A DNA stretch of 64,000 nt from an uncultured Clostridia bacterium (GCA_944336975.1 CALVLH010000003.1:62001-126000), one strand, 5' to 3'; shown: positions 39,001 to 45,694, numbered from the stretch's first letter. Numbers and translations: made by a program. The notes: a model not told the origin generated them from the sequence alone.

Positions 39001-39490
39001 CATCGGAGACGACGCGTTCAACGGCACGGCAGTGCGTTTGGGCAGTATCGAGATCCCGAAAAATCTCGTTTCCATCGGAGCCAGAGCGTTTGTGGGGTTT
39101 AACTGGCAGAGCGTGGTGTTGCCCGACAGCGTGGTTTTCGTCGGGGAGCAGGCGTTCTATTATAATACAAATCTCACGTATGTCCATCTCGGAAAGGGAA
39201 TCACCTCCGTTTCCCAAGGGGCGTTCATGAGTTGCGAAAAACTTGAACGGGTGGTCATTGCAGGAAAGCTCGATCAGATCGGCGACGACGCGTTCGCCGT
39301 TCCGAGATTGCGCGAGTTTTTCTATGGCGGAACGAAGACGCAGTGGTTCGACGTGCGAAAAGGTACGGGAAACAATTCTCTCGGGCAGGCGGAGATCTAT
39401 TATTATGTCGAAAATGAGATCGACTTGCCCTGGGACGGCGGAAAATATTGGCATTTCGCAGAGGACGGCGTCACGGTAGAGATCTGGTAA
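33044..39490 (+). CDS. giant BspA-like leucine-rich-repeat surface lipoprotein
   Basis: 2148 aa. Signal peptide MKKVLAGILSVFLCLGLTLG with a lipobox ending ICGC (lipidated Cys about 24). Residues about 30-900 are a large acidic region without recognised domains. Residues about 905-1045 hold three cysteine modules of the SCDGDGYEEYRCTGC and CDVCGREEGEY kind, a type common in Firmicutes surface proteins. From about 1065 to 2130 there are many BspA-type LRR_5 repeats (pattern IGDNAFKGCVNLQSVEI). There is no C-terminal anchor, so attachment is by lipid. Relatives act in adhesion to host or other cells, or bind polymers. Its own promoter and a TGAGGAT ribosome site are present; it is monocistronic. 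Confidence 0.9.
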   Translation: MKKVLAGILSVFLCLGLTLGICGCGGQTENAQLDEFRQIVTTIRGGIVETEERASIQPQSMTSQAEDVFALLSEAPDKEVEESMSFYQDVFDQTFLMPLVIGEAIARFYGAEQFYGVKVKLSEWEQYFVTESEGTVKSSFVFSSAKSSYGKEMYISMTIDYKSEDDYTFYALQTDASLSDSLFLYGNSDREFLAISYRPATAGQSANLFVQCKERGKMGYIVHDEETVNSCFALVREEFESLDLAKIASLSQECDYTVLPEQFQEVAEPYFGSGAAVEPAEWQMEGDIVYGFSGTEGDKVLTIPAEAKRIWFQFFLPATTEKLVIPATIREIVTTQDYLDGLSDPDYIPSDTDEPVYVTCPVEYFSIFLNGAEGEEKFLKEIEAESGSPVFTVENYCLYGADDMLLYVPDNDAIASLTLDADKMTECADRCLTFATLSGLREADITVRYVDTEDGSFYIKNPLDALLYAEEGSSKERSFDRLTVRGLRNNDGLGIDTGIVRRVGTLELFLTETEENPSFSLGIDCDAEQIAFSGSLGWLNVQYGGSSALRIRLLDEPTEVSFWNMREGQEIFIQLPWSFIAFEKGEKFNCFDMLKNRYQGLGWTAESQEYLLSDDGVTYTFEFEELSAEENDELRKEAQFLKVEYISAEDDPVYGTDYARVIGYCGTDEAIRVPESLFGCPVLEFHLVTHEEYGVPAVERVRELYLPDTLKYIQITNDGPVAYSFERIVYDGTKAELAERMEGEDRIYSVLLDAAMCVECSDGSYERGEHPDKEEYRYRSEDGVDIVLRLDWIAQAIEYEATVDGEIFSGHHICSDGALEQYYFFSFQEVFYTVDGLVETSYYKYQIKVVIDQTVYAQNYIYYALDVSLEKTIQEGEDDPVAEDCELTLLSFEAAEFEIVHNYQELVGSVEPSCDGDGYEEYRCTGCIETMTIRIESLGHDLGEPYEVAATCSEYAHQRRDCLRKGCTYCEEYDYDVQGGFAPHDFTSQTVSEIIPSNCLHPEFVIMICDVCGREEGEYRGEITGEHVYDGEDGLCSVCLLHTEEFELGSYEDGYKIVKYKGRNSTSCTIPSQIGGQKILAVEENAFEASENSIRRLSFGYNLKSGLEIALRHLTALYSISGSSPAYNTSYGILYNADFSNILFVPVRIEGALTLNENLTSIPESAFAAKTFLGSDIPNSISSIVLPAGITEIGDNAFKGCVNLQSVEIRGSGVTIGRNSFNGCTSLEQVTAGGIVSIGEGCFSGCTALETFPFGAILQSIEYGAFRNSGLRSVALPATVTSVGEMAFDYLNLDELTVASGNPAYTAEGGVLYNAEKTTIVGVAGGATHIYIPDTIKDFGRLSLAYLSKVEFLSVPYMDAASSSSLTTDAMNLNEIFGGNGSNHLVPASLKRVEVRGGGVDQYAFSGCSNIEEIVLFEGVTFIGVSAFVSCSGLTELIIPSSVASIGTTAFSGCTGLKTLSIPVVGEVGENTAVFKDMIHYSQDCSSLTVIFTGETIGENAFLNCNVTSYVLQEGLRVIGDHAFEWTQATQIAFPSTLEAIGESAFANGSLQSADLPASVKTIGESAFYDCPLTQLTLREGLQEIGANAFSCTDISDVTFPNSLVRIGEKAFYSCEELKSVVFGSGLQSIADHAFNNCIGIKGIVLPDSVETVGAYAFGCMLTSLDLGNGVREIGQEAFCGYLETLEIPTSLQSFANVFTSVSSVDTLILPSFSEGKVLGIVPIEAFLPEYALATVKTLIVSGGNIGTEFSVCESLTSLTLENMTSVGDGAFQGLPALKEIRLESGTVGDGAFQDLPTLEEIWLKGGTVGDGAFRNSALYKAYLDVEQIGSEAFRACESLSNVDFGARIVSVGADAFADCTPTSLLDELFVLNIHDISSWCAVDFANGYANPLTISSINFAIDGVKTEEIVIPAEVEIIKPYAFFGAQHGLSFRLSEGVTEIGTSAFESSFVISVELPASVTKIGDRAFYGAGLLSTYLGGSGVQYIGDDAFNGTAVRLGSIEIPKNLVSIGARAFVGFNWQSVVLPDSVVFVGEQAFYYNTNLTYVHLGKGITSVSQGAFMSCEKLERVVIAGKLDQIGDDAFAVPRLREFFYGGTKTQWFDVRKGTGNNSLGQAEIYYYVENEIDLPWDGGKYWHFAEDGVTVEIW
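38342..38478 (+). repeat. 63-bp tandem duplication inside the LRR gene
   Basis: GTCGGCGACGG recurs at 38342, 38405 and 38468, a period of exactly 63 bp (21 residues, VGDGAFQ-LP-L-EI-L-G-T). The first two units are nearly identical at base level, so this is a recent repeat gain. Confidence 0.85.
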
Positions 39491-39744
39491 CAGGCAGTTT
39501 GCCTTGATCGGGCGATCTCATCGCGATCTCATGCCGATGAGATCGCCGAGCAAAAAATAAATCGCAGAAATTCGACGGACCGCTCCGAAAGGGGCGGTTT
39601 TGTCATAAACGAAGAGGGACAAAAATATAGGTCATGCGAACGACGATAAGTTGCGCCTGTCTGCGCGCTCGCCTGTCCGCGCCGTCGGACGAAAGCTTTT
39701 GCCGTCGGATGTGCGCGCATCGGGGGAAAGGCGTTTGGCAAGGA
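39491..39744. other. intergenic stretch with a large inverted repeat
   Basis: A 13-bp perfect inverted repeat GGCGATCTCATCG (39511-39523) / CGATGAGATCGCC (39535-39547) follows the LRR gene. A terminator follows at 39579. The rest is GC-rich spacer without a supported gene. Confidence 0.6.
39579..39602 (+). terminator. terminator after the LRR lipoprotein
   Basis: 8-bp stem ACCGCTCC/GGGGCGGT (one G-T pair) with loop GAAA and a short T run. Confidence 0.8.
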
Positions 39745-39773
39745 TTGACACGGGAGCAATATTATAGTAAAAT
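39745..39773 (+). promoter_or_regulatory. promoter upstream of the dinB operon
   Basis: TTGACA (39745-39750), 17-bp spacer, TAAAAT (39768-39773). Confidence 0.7.
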
Positions 39774-39857
39774 GGAGAAAATCGGAAAGAGAGCTTTTGA
39801 TTTTTCCGAACTGCGCCCCTGCGGGATAAGCGGGGCAAAATTCCGCAAGATATTGGC

Positions 39858-40136
39858 ATGGAGTATGAAAAACGCTATGTCGGAATGCAGGTGCGCTTCG
39901 ACGAATCGGGAAAGATGACTCCGCTCGCCGTCTTGTGGGAGGACGGGCGCACGATCCCCGTCGACCGCGTGATCTCCTTCGGGCGCGCGGCGGCGCGCGT
40001 CGGGAGCGTGATGCCCGTGCGCTACGTCTGCATGATCGGCGGGCGGGAGCGCGAACTTTACTATGAATCGGCGTGCCGACGATGGTTTGTGGAGATGAAA
40101 CGACGTGAGGACGATCCTGCACAGCGATCTGAATAA
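39858..40136 (+). CDS. small protein encoded before DNA polymerase IV
   Basis: 92 aa, basic, rich in Arg and Val (VRFDESGKMTPLAVLWEDGRTIPVDRVISFGRAAARVGSVMPVRYVCMIGGRERELYYE then RRWFVE). It has a beta-rich look and no membrane segment. It overlaps dinB by 32 bases, so the two are coupled. Small proteins of this layout (compare DUF6504) are often encoded next to Y-family polymerases. The ribosome site before 39858 is poor, so the exact start is uncertain. Role unknown. Confidence 0.65.
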   Translation: MEYEKRYVGMQVRFDESGKMTPLAVLWEDGRTIPVDRVISFGRAAARVGSVMPVRYVCMIGGRERELYYESACRRWFVEMKRREDDPAQRSE

Positions 40137-41352
40137 TTTTTATGCTTCGGTAGAGCTTCTCAAGCGCCCCGAATTGAAGGGAAGCCCCGTCGCCGTCTGC
40201 GGCAGCGTGGAAAATCGCCACGGGATCGTGCTCGCCAAAAACATGATCGCCAAGGCGGCGGGCGTAAAGACGGGGGAGACCGTCTGGCAGGCGGAGCGGA
40301 AATGCCCCGGGCTCGTCCGTCTGCCCGTCGATTTTCCCTCCTATCATCGCGTTTCCGCGCGCGTCAGGCAGATCTATCAGCGCTATACCGACCGCGTGGA
40401 GCCGTTCGGGATCGACGAGTGCTGGCTGGACGTGACGGAGAGCGTACGCCTGTTCGGCGGCGGGACGGCGATCGCGGAAGAGATCCGCGCGGCGGTCAAG
40501 GCGGAGATCGGCGTCACCGTGAGCGTGGGGGTGAGCTGGAACAAGGTCTTTGCCAAGCTGGGTTCGGATATGAAAAAACCGGACGCGGTCACCTGCATCA
40601 CGCCCGAAAACTATCAGAATACCGTCTGGCCGCTTTCTGTCGGAGAATTGCTGTATGTCGGAAAGGCGACGCTTCAAAAGCTGAATAAGCTGGGCGTCAG
40701 GACCATCGGCGACCTTGCCCGCGCCGACCGCGCCCTCCTCGCGGCAAAATTGGGTAAGTGGGGGAATGCGCTCTGCGCCTACGCGAACGGCGAGGACGAT
40801 TCGCCCGTCGCCCGCGTGGACGAGGAGCGGGAGATCAAGAGCATCGGCAACAGCTTAACGTATCACCGCGATCTCGTCGATAACGACGACGTCTATCCGC
40901 TTTTACTCCTTTTGTCCGAATCGGTCGCGGCGCGGCTGAGGGAGAGCGGCGTGGGGAAGGCGCGCACGGTGCACGTTTCCGCGACGGACAACAAACTCAG
41001 ACGGTACGGGAAGCAAGGTCGGCTGACGGAGCCCGCTTCTTCCGCTTCGGAGATCGCCGCGCTGGCGTTCTCGCTGTTCAAAGAGGTATATCCGTGGTCG
41101 GATCCCGTCCGCGCGGCGGGCGTTTCCGTGAGCGATTTCACGGGAAAGACGGAACAGATGAGCATTTTTTCGGATGTCGTCGAAGGAAGAAAGGGCGAAA
41201 AGATGGACCGCGCGGTGGACGGCTTGCGCAAGAAATACGGCAGTCGCATCATTCAGCGGGCGACAATTTTGCAGGACGACAAGCTGAAAAAGGCGGAGAT
41301 CGGCGGGGCGCACATCAACACGCCCGCGGAAGAACCGCCCGAAGAGGACTGA
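40105..41352 (+). CDS. dinB: DNA polymerase IV (Y-family translesion polymerase)
   Basis: 415 aa from a GTG start that gives the usual N-terminus RTILHSDLNNFYASVELL. Catalytic acids are present in DLNNFYASVE and in GIDECWLDVTES (Asp and Glu). The thumb helix-hairpin-helix reads YVGKATLQKLNKLGVRTIGDLA; the little-finger domain follows to about 350. No beta-clamp motif is obvious at the extreme C-terminus, which ends AEEPPEED. It copies past lesions with low fidelity. Terminated by a very strong hairpin. Confidence 0.94.
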   Translation: MRTILHSDLNNFYASVELLKRPELKGSPVAVCGSVENRHGIVLAKNMIAKAAGVKTGETVWQAERKCPGLVRLPVDFPSYHRVSARVRQIYQRYTDRVEPFGIDECWLDVTESVRLFGGGTAIAEEIRAAVKAEIGVTVSVGVSWNKVFAKLGSDMKKPDAVTCITPENYQNTVWPLSVGELLYVGKATLQKLNKLGVRTIGDLARADRALLAAKLGKWGNALCAYANGEDDSPVARVDEEREIKSIGNSLTYHRDLVDNDDVYPLLLLLSESVAARLRESGVGKARTVHVSATDNKLRRYGKQGRLTEPASSASEIAALAFSLFKEVYPWSDPVRAAGVSVSDFTGKTEQMSIFSDVVEGRKGEKMDRAVDGLRKKYGSRIIQRATILQDDKLKKAEIGGAHINTPAEEPPEED

Positions 41353-41357
41353 ACAGA

Positions 41358-41397
41358 CGCGCGCCGCGCGGGAAACTCCCCGCGCGGCGCGCGTTTT
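41358..41397 (+). terminator. terminator of dinB
   Basis: Perfect 15-bp stem CGCGCGCCGCGCGGG/CCCGCGCGGCGCGCG followed by TTTT. Confidence 0.9.
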
Positions 41398-41458
41398 AAA
41401 CAATAGAAACCGAAAGGCATCGCGCGAGTGTGATGCAAAGGAAAAATTGACCCCCCTA

Positions 41459-41487
41459 TTGACATATATGCGAGAATATGATAGGAT
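41459..41487 (+). promoter_or_regulatory. promoter of the YugP-like gene
   Basis: TTGACA (41459-41464), 17-bp spacer, TAGGAT (41482-41487). Confidence 0.75.
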
Positions 41488-41531
41488 ATGGGTAAAGAGA
41501 TACCGCACACGGTGCGGAAAGGAGAAAAAAT

Positions 41532-42305
41532 ATGAATTTTGCATTGTTGGCGTCAAACGGAGCCGACGGGCTCACGATCGCCTATATCATCGTTTCGATC
41601 ATGCTCGGGATCGCGGTCGTTGTCGCGCTCATCGCGCAGGTTGCGATCATCATCGGGTATTGGCGCGGGAATCGCAAAAACAATTCGCTCGAACTCACGG
41701 GCGGGGAGATCGCGCGCAAAGTCCTCGACGAAAAGGGCATGAACGACGTGAAGGTCAAAAAATGTACGTTTTTGCGCATGATCTTTTTCGGAAACCATTA
41801 CAGCATTTCCAAAAAGACGGTGTATCTTCGTAAATATACCATCAATAAGAAGAGTCTCACGGCTACGGCGATGGCGTTGCAAAAGGTGGCGCTTGCGGAA
41901 CAGCACCGCGACGGGAACAAAAAGATGATCGTGCGCAGCCGCTTGCAGGGGCTCGGCATCTTTGCGCCCGCGCTCTTCATTCCCTTCGTCATCATCGGCA
42001 TCCTCGTCGACCTGTTGGTGGTGGGCAGCCCGCTGGTGACCTTCATCGCGATCGTCCTGGGCTTGCTGTTCATCGTGTTCGGTTTCATCGTAACCATTCT
42101 CAATTACCCCGTCGAGAAAAAGGCGATGAAGCGCGCCATCCAATGGATGGAAGAGGACGGGCTTGCGACGGCGGAAGAGCGGGAAACCATCCGCAAGATC
42201 TACCGCAGCTATCTCGTCGAGTACGCGATGCAGATCGTCATTGCGATCCTGCGGCTCATCCAGCTCATCCTCAAGATCCTTATGTCGGCAAAAAAATCGT
42301 CATAA
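41532..42305 (+). CDS. YugP-like membrane protein with degenerate metallopeptidase motif
   Basis: 257 aa. The layout follows the neutral zinc metallopeptidase family of YugP (Zn_peptidase_2). There is an N-terminal membrane segment (AYIIVSIMLGIAVVVALIAQVAIIIGYW), then LTGGEIARKVLDEKGMNDVKVKKC, an NHYSISKKTVYLRK segment that matches DHYDPRTKTVRLS, two central membrane helices, and the C-terminal block AMKRAIQWMEEDGLATAEERETIRKIYRSYL. Where YugP has HEVGHAIQH, this protein has QKVALAEQH (117-125), so both zinc-binding His and the catalytic Glu of HEXXH are lost. A proteolytically dead scaffold or regulator is the likely reading. Monocistronic with its own promoter and terminator. Confidence 0.78.
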   Translation: MNFALLASNGADGLTIAYIIVSIMLGIAVVVALIAQVAIIIGYWRGNRKNNSLELTGGEIARKVLDEKGMNDVKVKKCTFLRMIFFGNHYSISKKTVYLRKYTINKKSLTATAMALQKVALAEQHRDGNKKMIVRSRLQGLGIFAPALFIPFVIIGILVDLLVVGSPLVTFIAIVLGLLFIVFGFIVTILNYPVEKKAMKRAIQWMEEDGLATAEERETIRKIYRSYLVEYAMQIVIAILRLIQLILKILMSAKKSS

Positions 42306-42319
42306 AACCGTTTTGTCGG

Positions 42320-42349
42320 ACGCCCCGCCGCCGTGCGGGGCGTTTTTTT
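42320..42349 (+). terminator. terminator of the YugP-like gene
   Basis: 9-bp stem ACGCCCCGC/GCGGGGCGT with a 6-nt loop, then seven T. Confidence 0.95.
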
Positions 42350-42380
42350 GCGGTTGTTCGGGTAAAGGGCGTCGCTTCCC

Positions 42381-42409
42381 TTGCATTTTGACATCGAGTC
42401 TGATATAAT
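42381..42409 (+). promoter_or_regulatory. promoter of the SCP2-like/aminotransferase pair
   Basis: TTGCAT (42381-42386), 17-bp spacer, TATAAT (42404-42409). Confidence 0.8.
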
Positions 42410-42432
42410 CAAAGAAAAAACAAGAGGGTACC

Positions 42433-43197
42433 ATGAAAGAACCTGTCGCAATGGCGTATGTCAATCTGTACGGCGTGCTCGGCTGTATTCCGCAGCTGTG
42501 CAGGCTGGACGAAGACTGCCGACATATTTTGAGCGGGCTGAAAAAGCCCGTCGCGCTCTGTTTTGAAGTGAAGGGCGGTCCCTGCCGCACCTTCCGCTTC
42601 ACTCGGGAAGGGTGTGAAATTACCGAAGGGGATGAGGGTTGCAACGCGAAAATGCGCTTTTTCTCGCCCGAAAAATTCAACGCGTTCATCGACGGCGGCG
42701 CACCGGGGATGCCCGTGAAGCACCCCGTCCGCACGATCGTGTTTCTTTTGAAAGTGTTCGCGAAGCTCGCCGAACGCCTAACTTACTATCTGCGTCCGAC
42801 GCCCGAACAGCTTTCCGACCGCGCTTTCTTTGAAAAGAACACCCTGCTCACGCTCTATACCGCGGCGGGTGCGATCTCCGCGCTTGCGAATACCGATTCC
42901 ATTTCCCGCATTTCGGCGGGGAACACGCCCGACGGGGAGATCTCCGTAGGCATCCGCGATACCGTCAGCGTGACCATCCTCGTCAAAGATCACGTCTTTG
43001 CCACGGTCGACCGCGTTTCCGCCGCGCCCCGCGCGGTGATGGAGTTCGCCGACATCGACCTCGCGAACGGATTGTTCCGCGGCGAAGTTTCCACCATCAA
43101 CGAGCTGTGCAAGGGGCGCATCCGCCTCGCGGGCATGATCTCCATGATCGACAACGTCAACCGCATCCTCGACCGCGTGTCGGTCTATCTCGCATAA
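42433..43197 (+). CDS. protein with SCP2-like (sterol-carrier fold) regions
   Basis: 254 aa, soluble. Two stretches look like SCP2-type lipid-binding halves: residues about 38-90 (VALCFEVKGGPCRTFRFTREGCEITEGDEGCNAKMRFFSPEKFNAFIDGG) and about 165-245 (VTILVKDHVFATVDRVSAAPRAVMEFADIDLANGLFRGEVSTINELCKGRIRLAG). A helical segment joins them. SCP2 folds bind fatty or isoprenoid ligands, but the assignment rests on pattern only. It is co-transcribed with the aminotransferase 9 bp downstream, which suggests a joint step on an amino-bearing hydrophobic or carrier-linked substrate. Confidence 0.55.
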   Translation: MKEPVAMAYVNLYGVLGCIPQLCRLDEDCRHILSGLKKPVALCFEVKGGPCRTFRFTREGCEITEGDEGCNAKMRFFSPEKFNAFIDGGAPGMPVKHPVRTIVFLLKVFAKLAERLTYYLRPTPEQLSDRAFFEKNTLLTLYTAAGAISALANTDSISRISAGNTPDGEISVGIRDTVSVTILVKDHVFATVDRVSAAPRAVMEFADIDLANGLFRGEVSTINELCKGRIRLAGMISMIDNVNRILDRVSVYLA

Positions 43198-43206
43198 GGA
43201 GGGGTT

Positions 43207-44469
43207 ATGAGCAGATTTCCTGTCTATTCGCATGAAAAGAGCCGCGCGTGGTTCGACCGCGCGCTGAAAGTCATTCCCTCCGGGGTATACGGGCATCTCG
43301 GTCCCTCCGAAGGGCTGTTTCTGCCCATCGAAAACTGGCCGCTCATCAGCTCCCGCGCCGAAGGGACGTATTTCTGGGATATGGACGGCAACCGCTATCT
43401 CGATTTTATGTGCGCATACGGTCCCAACGTGCTCGGGTATAACGATCCCGACGTGGACGCCGCCGCGCTCGAACAGCTCCGCCGCGGCAACTGCACGACC
43501 GCGCCTTCCTATAAGATGGTGGAATGCGCGGAACTGCTCGTGGACACGGTCGCGAGTGCCGATTGGGCGTTCTTCATGAAAAACGGCACGGACGCGACGA
43601 CCTTTTCCGTCATGCTGGCGCGCGCGCATACGCGGAAGAAGAAGATCTTTTTCCTGCGCGGATATTATCACGGCAACGATCAGTGGGCGATGAAAGCGGA
43701 TTATCCCGGCATCCTGCCCGAGGAAGTCGCGAACAACGTCATCGTACCGTGGTTCGATCTCGAAGCCATGGAACGCGCCTACGACGAGGCGAAAGGGGAC
43801 GTCGCGGCGCTCATCGCGCAGCCGTACGATCACGGTAATTTCTATGACAACCGTTGCGCCTCCAAGGAATATTGGGCGCAGGTGCGGAAATTCTGCGACG
43901 AAAAAGGAATGCTCCTCATCATCGACGACGTGCGCACGGGCTTCCGTCTCGATCTGGCGGGCTCCGATCACTATTACGGCTTCAAAGCCGATCTCATCTG
44001 CTTCTGCAAAGCGCTCGCCAACGGTTACAATATGTCCGCCGTCTGCGGCAGGGAAGCGTACCGCGCGACCGCGTCCTCGCTCTCGTTCACGGGTTCCTAT
44101 TGGATGAGCGCGGAGCCGTTCGCGGCGTGCATCGCCTGTATCGAGAAGATGAAAAAGCTGGATACGCCCCGCCTGTTCCGCGAAAAAGGGACGCGCCTGA
44201 CCGACGGGCTCGTCGCCGCCGCCAAGGAATACGGATTCGATCTGCGCGTATCGGGCGAGCCTGCGCTCTTTTACCTGCGCATTGCCGACGACGACAGCCT
44301 GATGCTGCATCAGGAATGGGTGGCGGAATGCGTGGCGCGCGGCTTGTTCCTCACCTCGCACCACAACCATTTCCTCAACGCCGCGGTGACGGACGAAGAT
44401 ATTCGCCTCGCCGTGGACATCGCCGCCGACGCCTTTTCCGTCGTGCGCGAACGTCATCCCAAAGACTGA
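43207..44469 (+). CDS. class III aminotransferase (glutamate-1-semialdehyde aminomutase-like)
   Basis: 420 aa PLP enzyme. Fold-type I class III marks: SGVYGHLGPSEG, YFWDMDGNRYLDFMCAYGPNVLGYNDPDV, MKNGTDATTFSVMLAR, FLRGYYHGNDQW, the PLP-phosphate/aspartate region LLIIDDVRTGFR, and the Schiff-base lysine in CFCKALANGYNMSAVCG. AAGGAGGGG ribosome site. The motif order is that of HemL-like enzymes, yet no other tetrapyrrole gene is nearby, so an amino sugar, amino-polyol or similar substrate is more likely. Ends at a terminator. Confidence 0.88.
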   Translation: MSRFPVYSHEKSRAWFDRALKVIPSGVYGHLGPSEGLFLPIENWPLISSRAEGTYFWDMDGNRYLDFMCAYGPNVLGYNDPDVDAAALEQLRRGNCTTAPSYKMVECAELLVDTVASADWAFFMKNGTDATTFSVMLARAHTRKKKIFFLRGYYHGNDQWAMKADYPGILPEEVANNVIVPWFDLEAMERAYDEAKGDVAALIAQPYDHGNFYDNRCASKEYWAQVRKFCDEKGMLLIIDDVRTGFRLDLAGSDHYYGFKADLICFCKALANGYNMSAVCGREAYRATASSLSFTGSYWMSAEPFAACIACIEKMKKLDTPRLFREKGTRLTDGLVAAAKEYGFDLRVSGEPALFYLRIADDDSLMLHQEWVAECVARGLFLTSHHNHFLNAAVTDEDIRLAVDIAADAFSVVRERHPKD

Positions 44470-44474
44470 GAACG

Positions 44475-44510
44475 AGCCGTCCGCAATGCGGGCGGCTTTA
44501 TCCTTTTTCT
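44475..44510 (+). terminator. terminator of the aminotransferase unit
   Basis: 10-bp stem AGCCGTCCGC/GCGGGCGGCT (one T-G pair) with loop AAT, then TTATCCTTTTTC. Confidence 0.85.
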
Positions 44511-44525
44511 TTGTTTTTTTCGATA

Positions 44526-44554
44526 TTGACATTGCACCGCGGGTGTGATAGAAT
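44526..44554 (+). promoter_or_regulatory. promoter of the 44588 gene
   Basis: TTGACA (44526-44531), 17-bp spacer, TAGAAT (44549-44554). Confidence 0.82.
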
Positions 44555-44587
44555 AAGTGACAGATAGTCCGAGGGAGAAGGAGAGAT

Positions 44588-45541
44588 ATGAACAAAAAGT
44601 TAACGGCGTTTTTTACGACGCTCGGCATGACGGTGACGGGCAATTCCGCATACGGGATCGTCAAAGGCTATGAGACAAATGTTTATGTGACCAATTTAGA
44701 TACGCAGGCGCCGATCAAAATCCATTTCAGCTTTTATGCGACGGAAGCGCAGAAGGGGATGATCATGGTGACGCTGAAAAGCATGAAACCGAAAATTCCC
44801 CTGTTGGAGCTTTCGGCATACGGGGTGCTGATCGGCGTCAACGATCTGACCGTATCGCGGCTGTTGAAGCGCCTGCCTGCCTTGATGGACGCGCTCGCCT
44901 CCGTATTTTCTTCCAACGGAGCGCTGGGCGCGGAATACTGTCCCGTCTGCGGGGAAAGGCTGGAAGGGAAAGAGCAGAAACTCTGTCAGGTCGACGGGGC
45001 GACCATCCGTCTTGACGAACAATGTTTCCGTTCGATCGATCGGCAGATCGAGGAGTCGAACAGGGCATTTGCCGCCGCGCCCAACAACTATCTGCGCGGA
45101 TTGGCGGGCGCCTGCGTCGGCGGACTTGCGGGCATCGCGTGTTCCGTCGTCCTGTATCTGATCGGCTTCATTTCCGCGATCAGCGTGTTCGTCGCCATCT
45201 ATGTCGGCGCTATGCTCTATGTAAAATTCGGCGGAAAACCCAATAAGGCTATGATCGCGATCTCCTCGGTGGTCCCGTTCATCCTGACTTCGCTTTCCAT
45301 TGTTCTCATTTATTTCGTCGCCGCTGGGATCCTGGCGGCGGACGCGGGCATGGCGCTGAAAGGGACCGAAGCGTTTTCCTATATGATGAAGGACGAGGAA
45401 TTCTCCGGAGGTTTTTACTCGGATCTCCTTTTTGTGCTCATCTTCGGCGTTGCCGCCGTCGTCATCGAGGCGGTCGCGATGCTGAAACTCATCAAACGTC
45501 CCTCCGTTACGGACAACTCGCAGGATCCGACGCAAAAATAA
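44588..45541 (+). CDS. membrane protein with cytosolic zinc ribbon
   Basis: 317 aa. Residues 1-115 are a soluble beta/helix domain (KGYETNVYVTNLDTQAPIKIHFSFYATEAQKGMIMVTLKSMKPK). A cysteine cluster CPVCGERLEGKEQKLC lies at about 118-133. About five membrane segments follow from residue 165 (LRGLAGACVGGLAGIACSVVLYLIGFISAISVFVAIYVGAMLYV ...). The C-terminal tail is short and polar. GGGAGAAGGAGAG ribosome site; monocistronic with its own promoter and terminator. Family not recognised. The soluble domain plus zinc ribbon recalls the SPFH operon proteins, but no homology is shown. Confidence 0.72.
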   Translation: MNKKLTAFFTTLGMTVTGNSAYGIVKGYETNVYVTNLDTQAPIKIHFSFYATEAQKGMIMVTLKSMKPKIPLLELSAYGVLIGVNDLTVSRLLKRLPALMDALASVFSSNGALGAEYCPVCGERLEGKEQKLCQVDGATIRLDEQCFRSIDRQIEESNRAFAAAPNNYLRGLAGACVGGLAGIACSVVLYLIGFISAISVFVAIYVGAMLYVKFGGKPNKAMIAISSVVPFILTSLSIVLIYFVAAGILAADAGMALKGTEAFSYMMKDEEFSGGFYSDLLFVLIFGVAAVVIEAVAMLKLIKRPSVTDNSQDPTQK

Positions 45542-45560
45542 AGAATGTCCGCTGCATGAT

Positions 45561-45602
45561 ATGCGCCCCCGAAGCGACAGGCTTCGGGGGCGCATGGTTT
45601 TA
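45561..45602 (+). terminator. terminator of the 44588 gene
   Basis: Perfect 15-bp stem ATGCGCCCCCGAAGC/GCTTCGGGGGCGCAT, loop GACAG, then GGTTTTAT. Confidence 0.85.
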
Positions 45603-45631
45603 TGTCACGGAAGAAAAATTGCCGAAAAGTA

Positions 45632-45660
45632 TTGACAAGCGGCGGATCGGGATATATAAT
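45632..45660 (+). promoter_or_regulatory. promoter of the marR operon
   Basis: TTGACA (45632-45637), 17-bp spacer, TATAAT (45655-45660): full consensus. Confidence 0.93.
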
Positions 45661-45663
45661 AGA

Positions 45664-45679
45664 AATACGAATTCGGATT
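45664..45679. promoter_or_regulatory. putative MarR operator
   Basis: AATACGAATTCGGATT, a 16-bp near-perfect palindrome centred on CGAATTCG, lies just downstream of the -10 box. A bound regulator would block transcription from here, so autorepression by the first gene is plausible. Confidence 0.5.
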
Positions 45680-45694
45680 ATTAAAGGAAGCGAT

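Noticed and set aside
41358..41397. GC-rich repeat as part of a CRISPR or insertion sequence
   Set aside because: It is a single 15-bp stem with T run directly after dinB, a terminator. No repeat-spacer array or transposase is seen anywhere in the window.
43207..44469. Assignment as HemL (glutamate-1-semialdehyde aminomutase)
   Set aside because: Motifs are shared by many class III enzymes and no tetrapyrrole gene is nearby, so the specific name is withheld.
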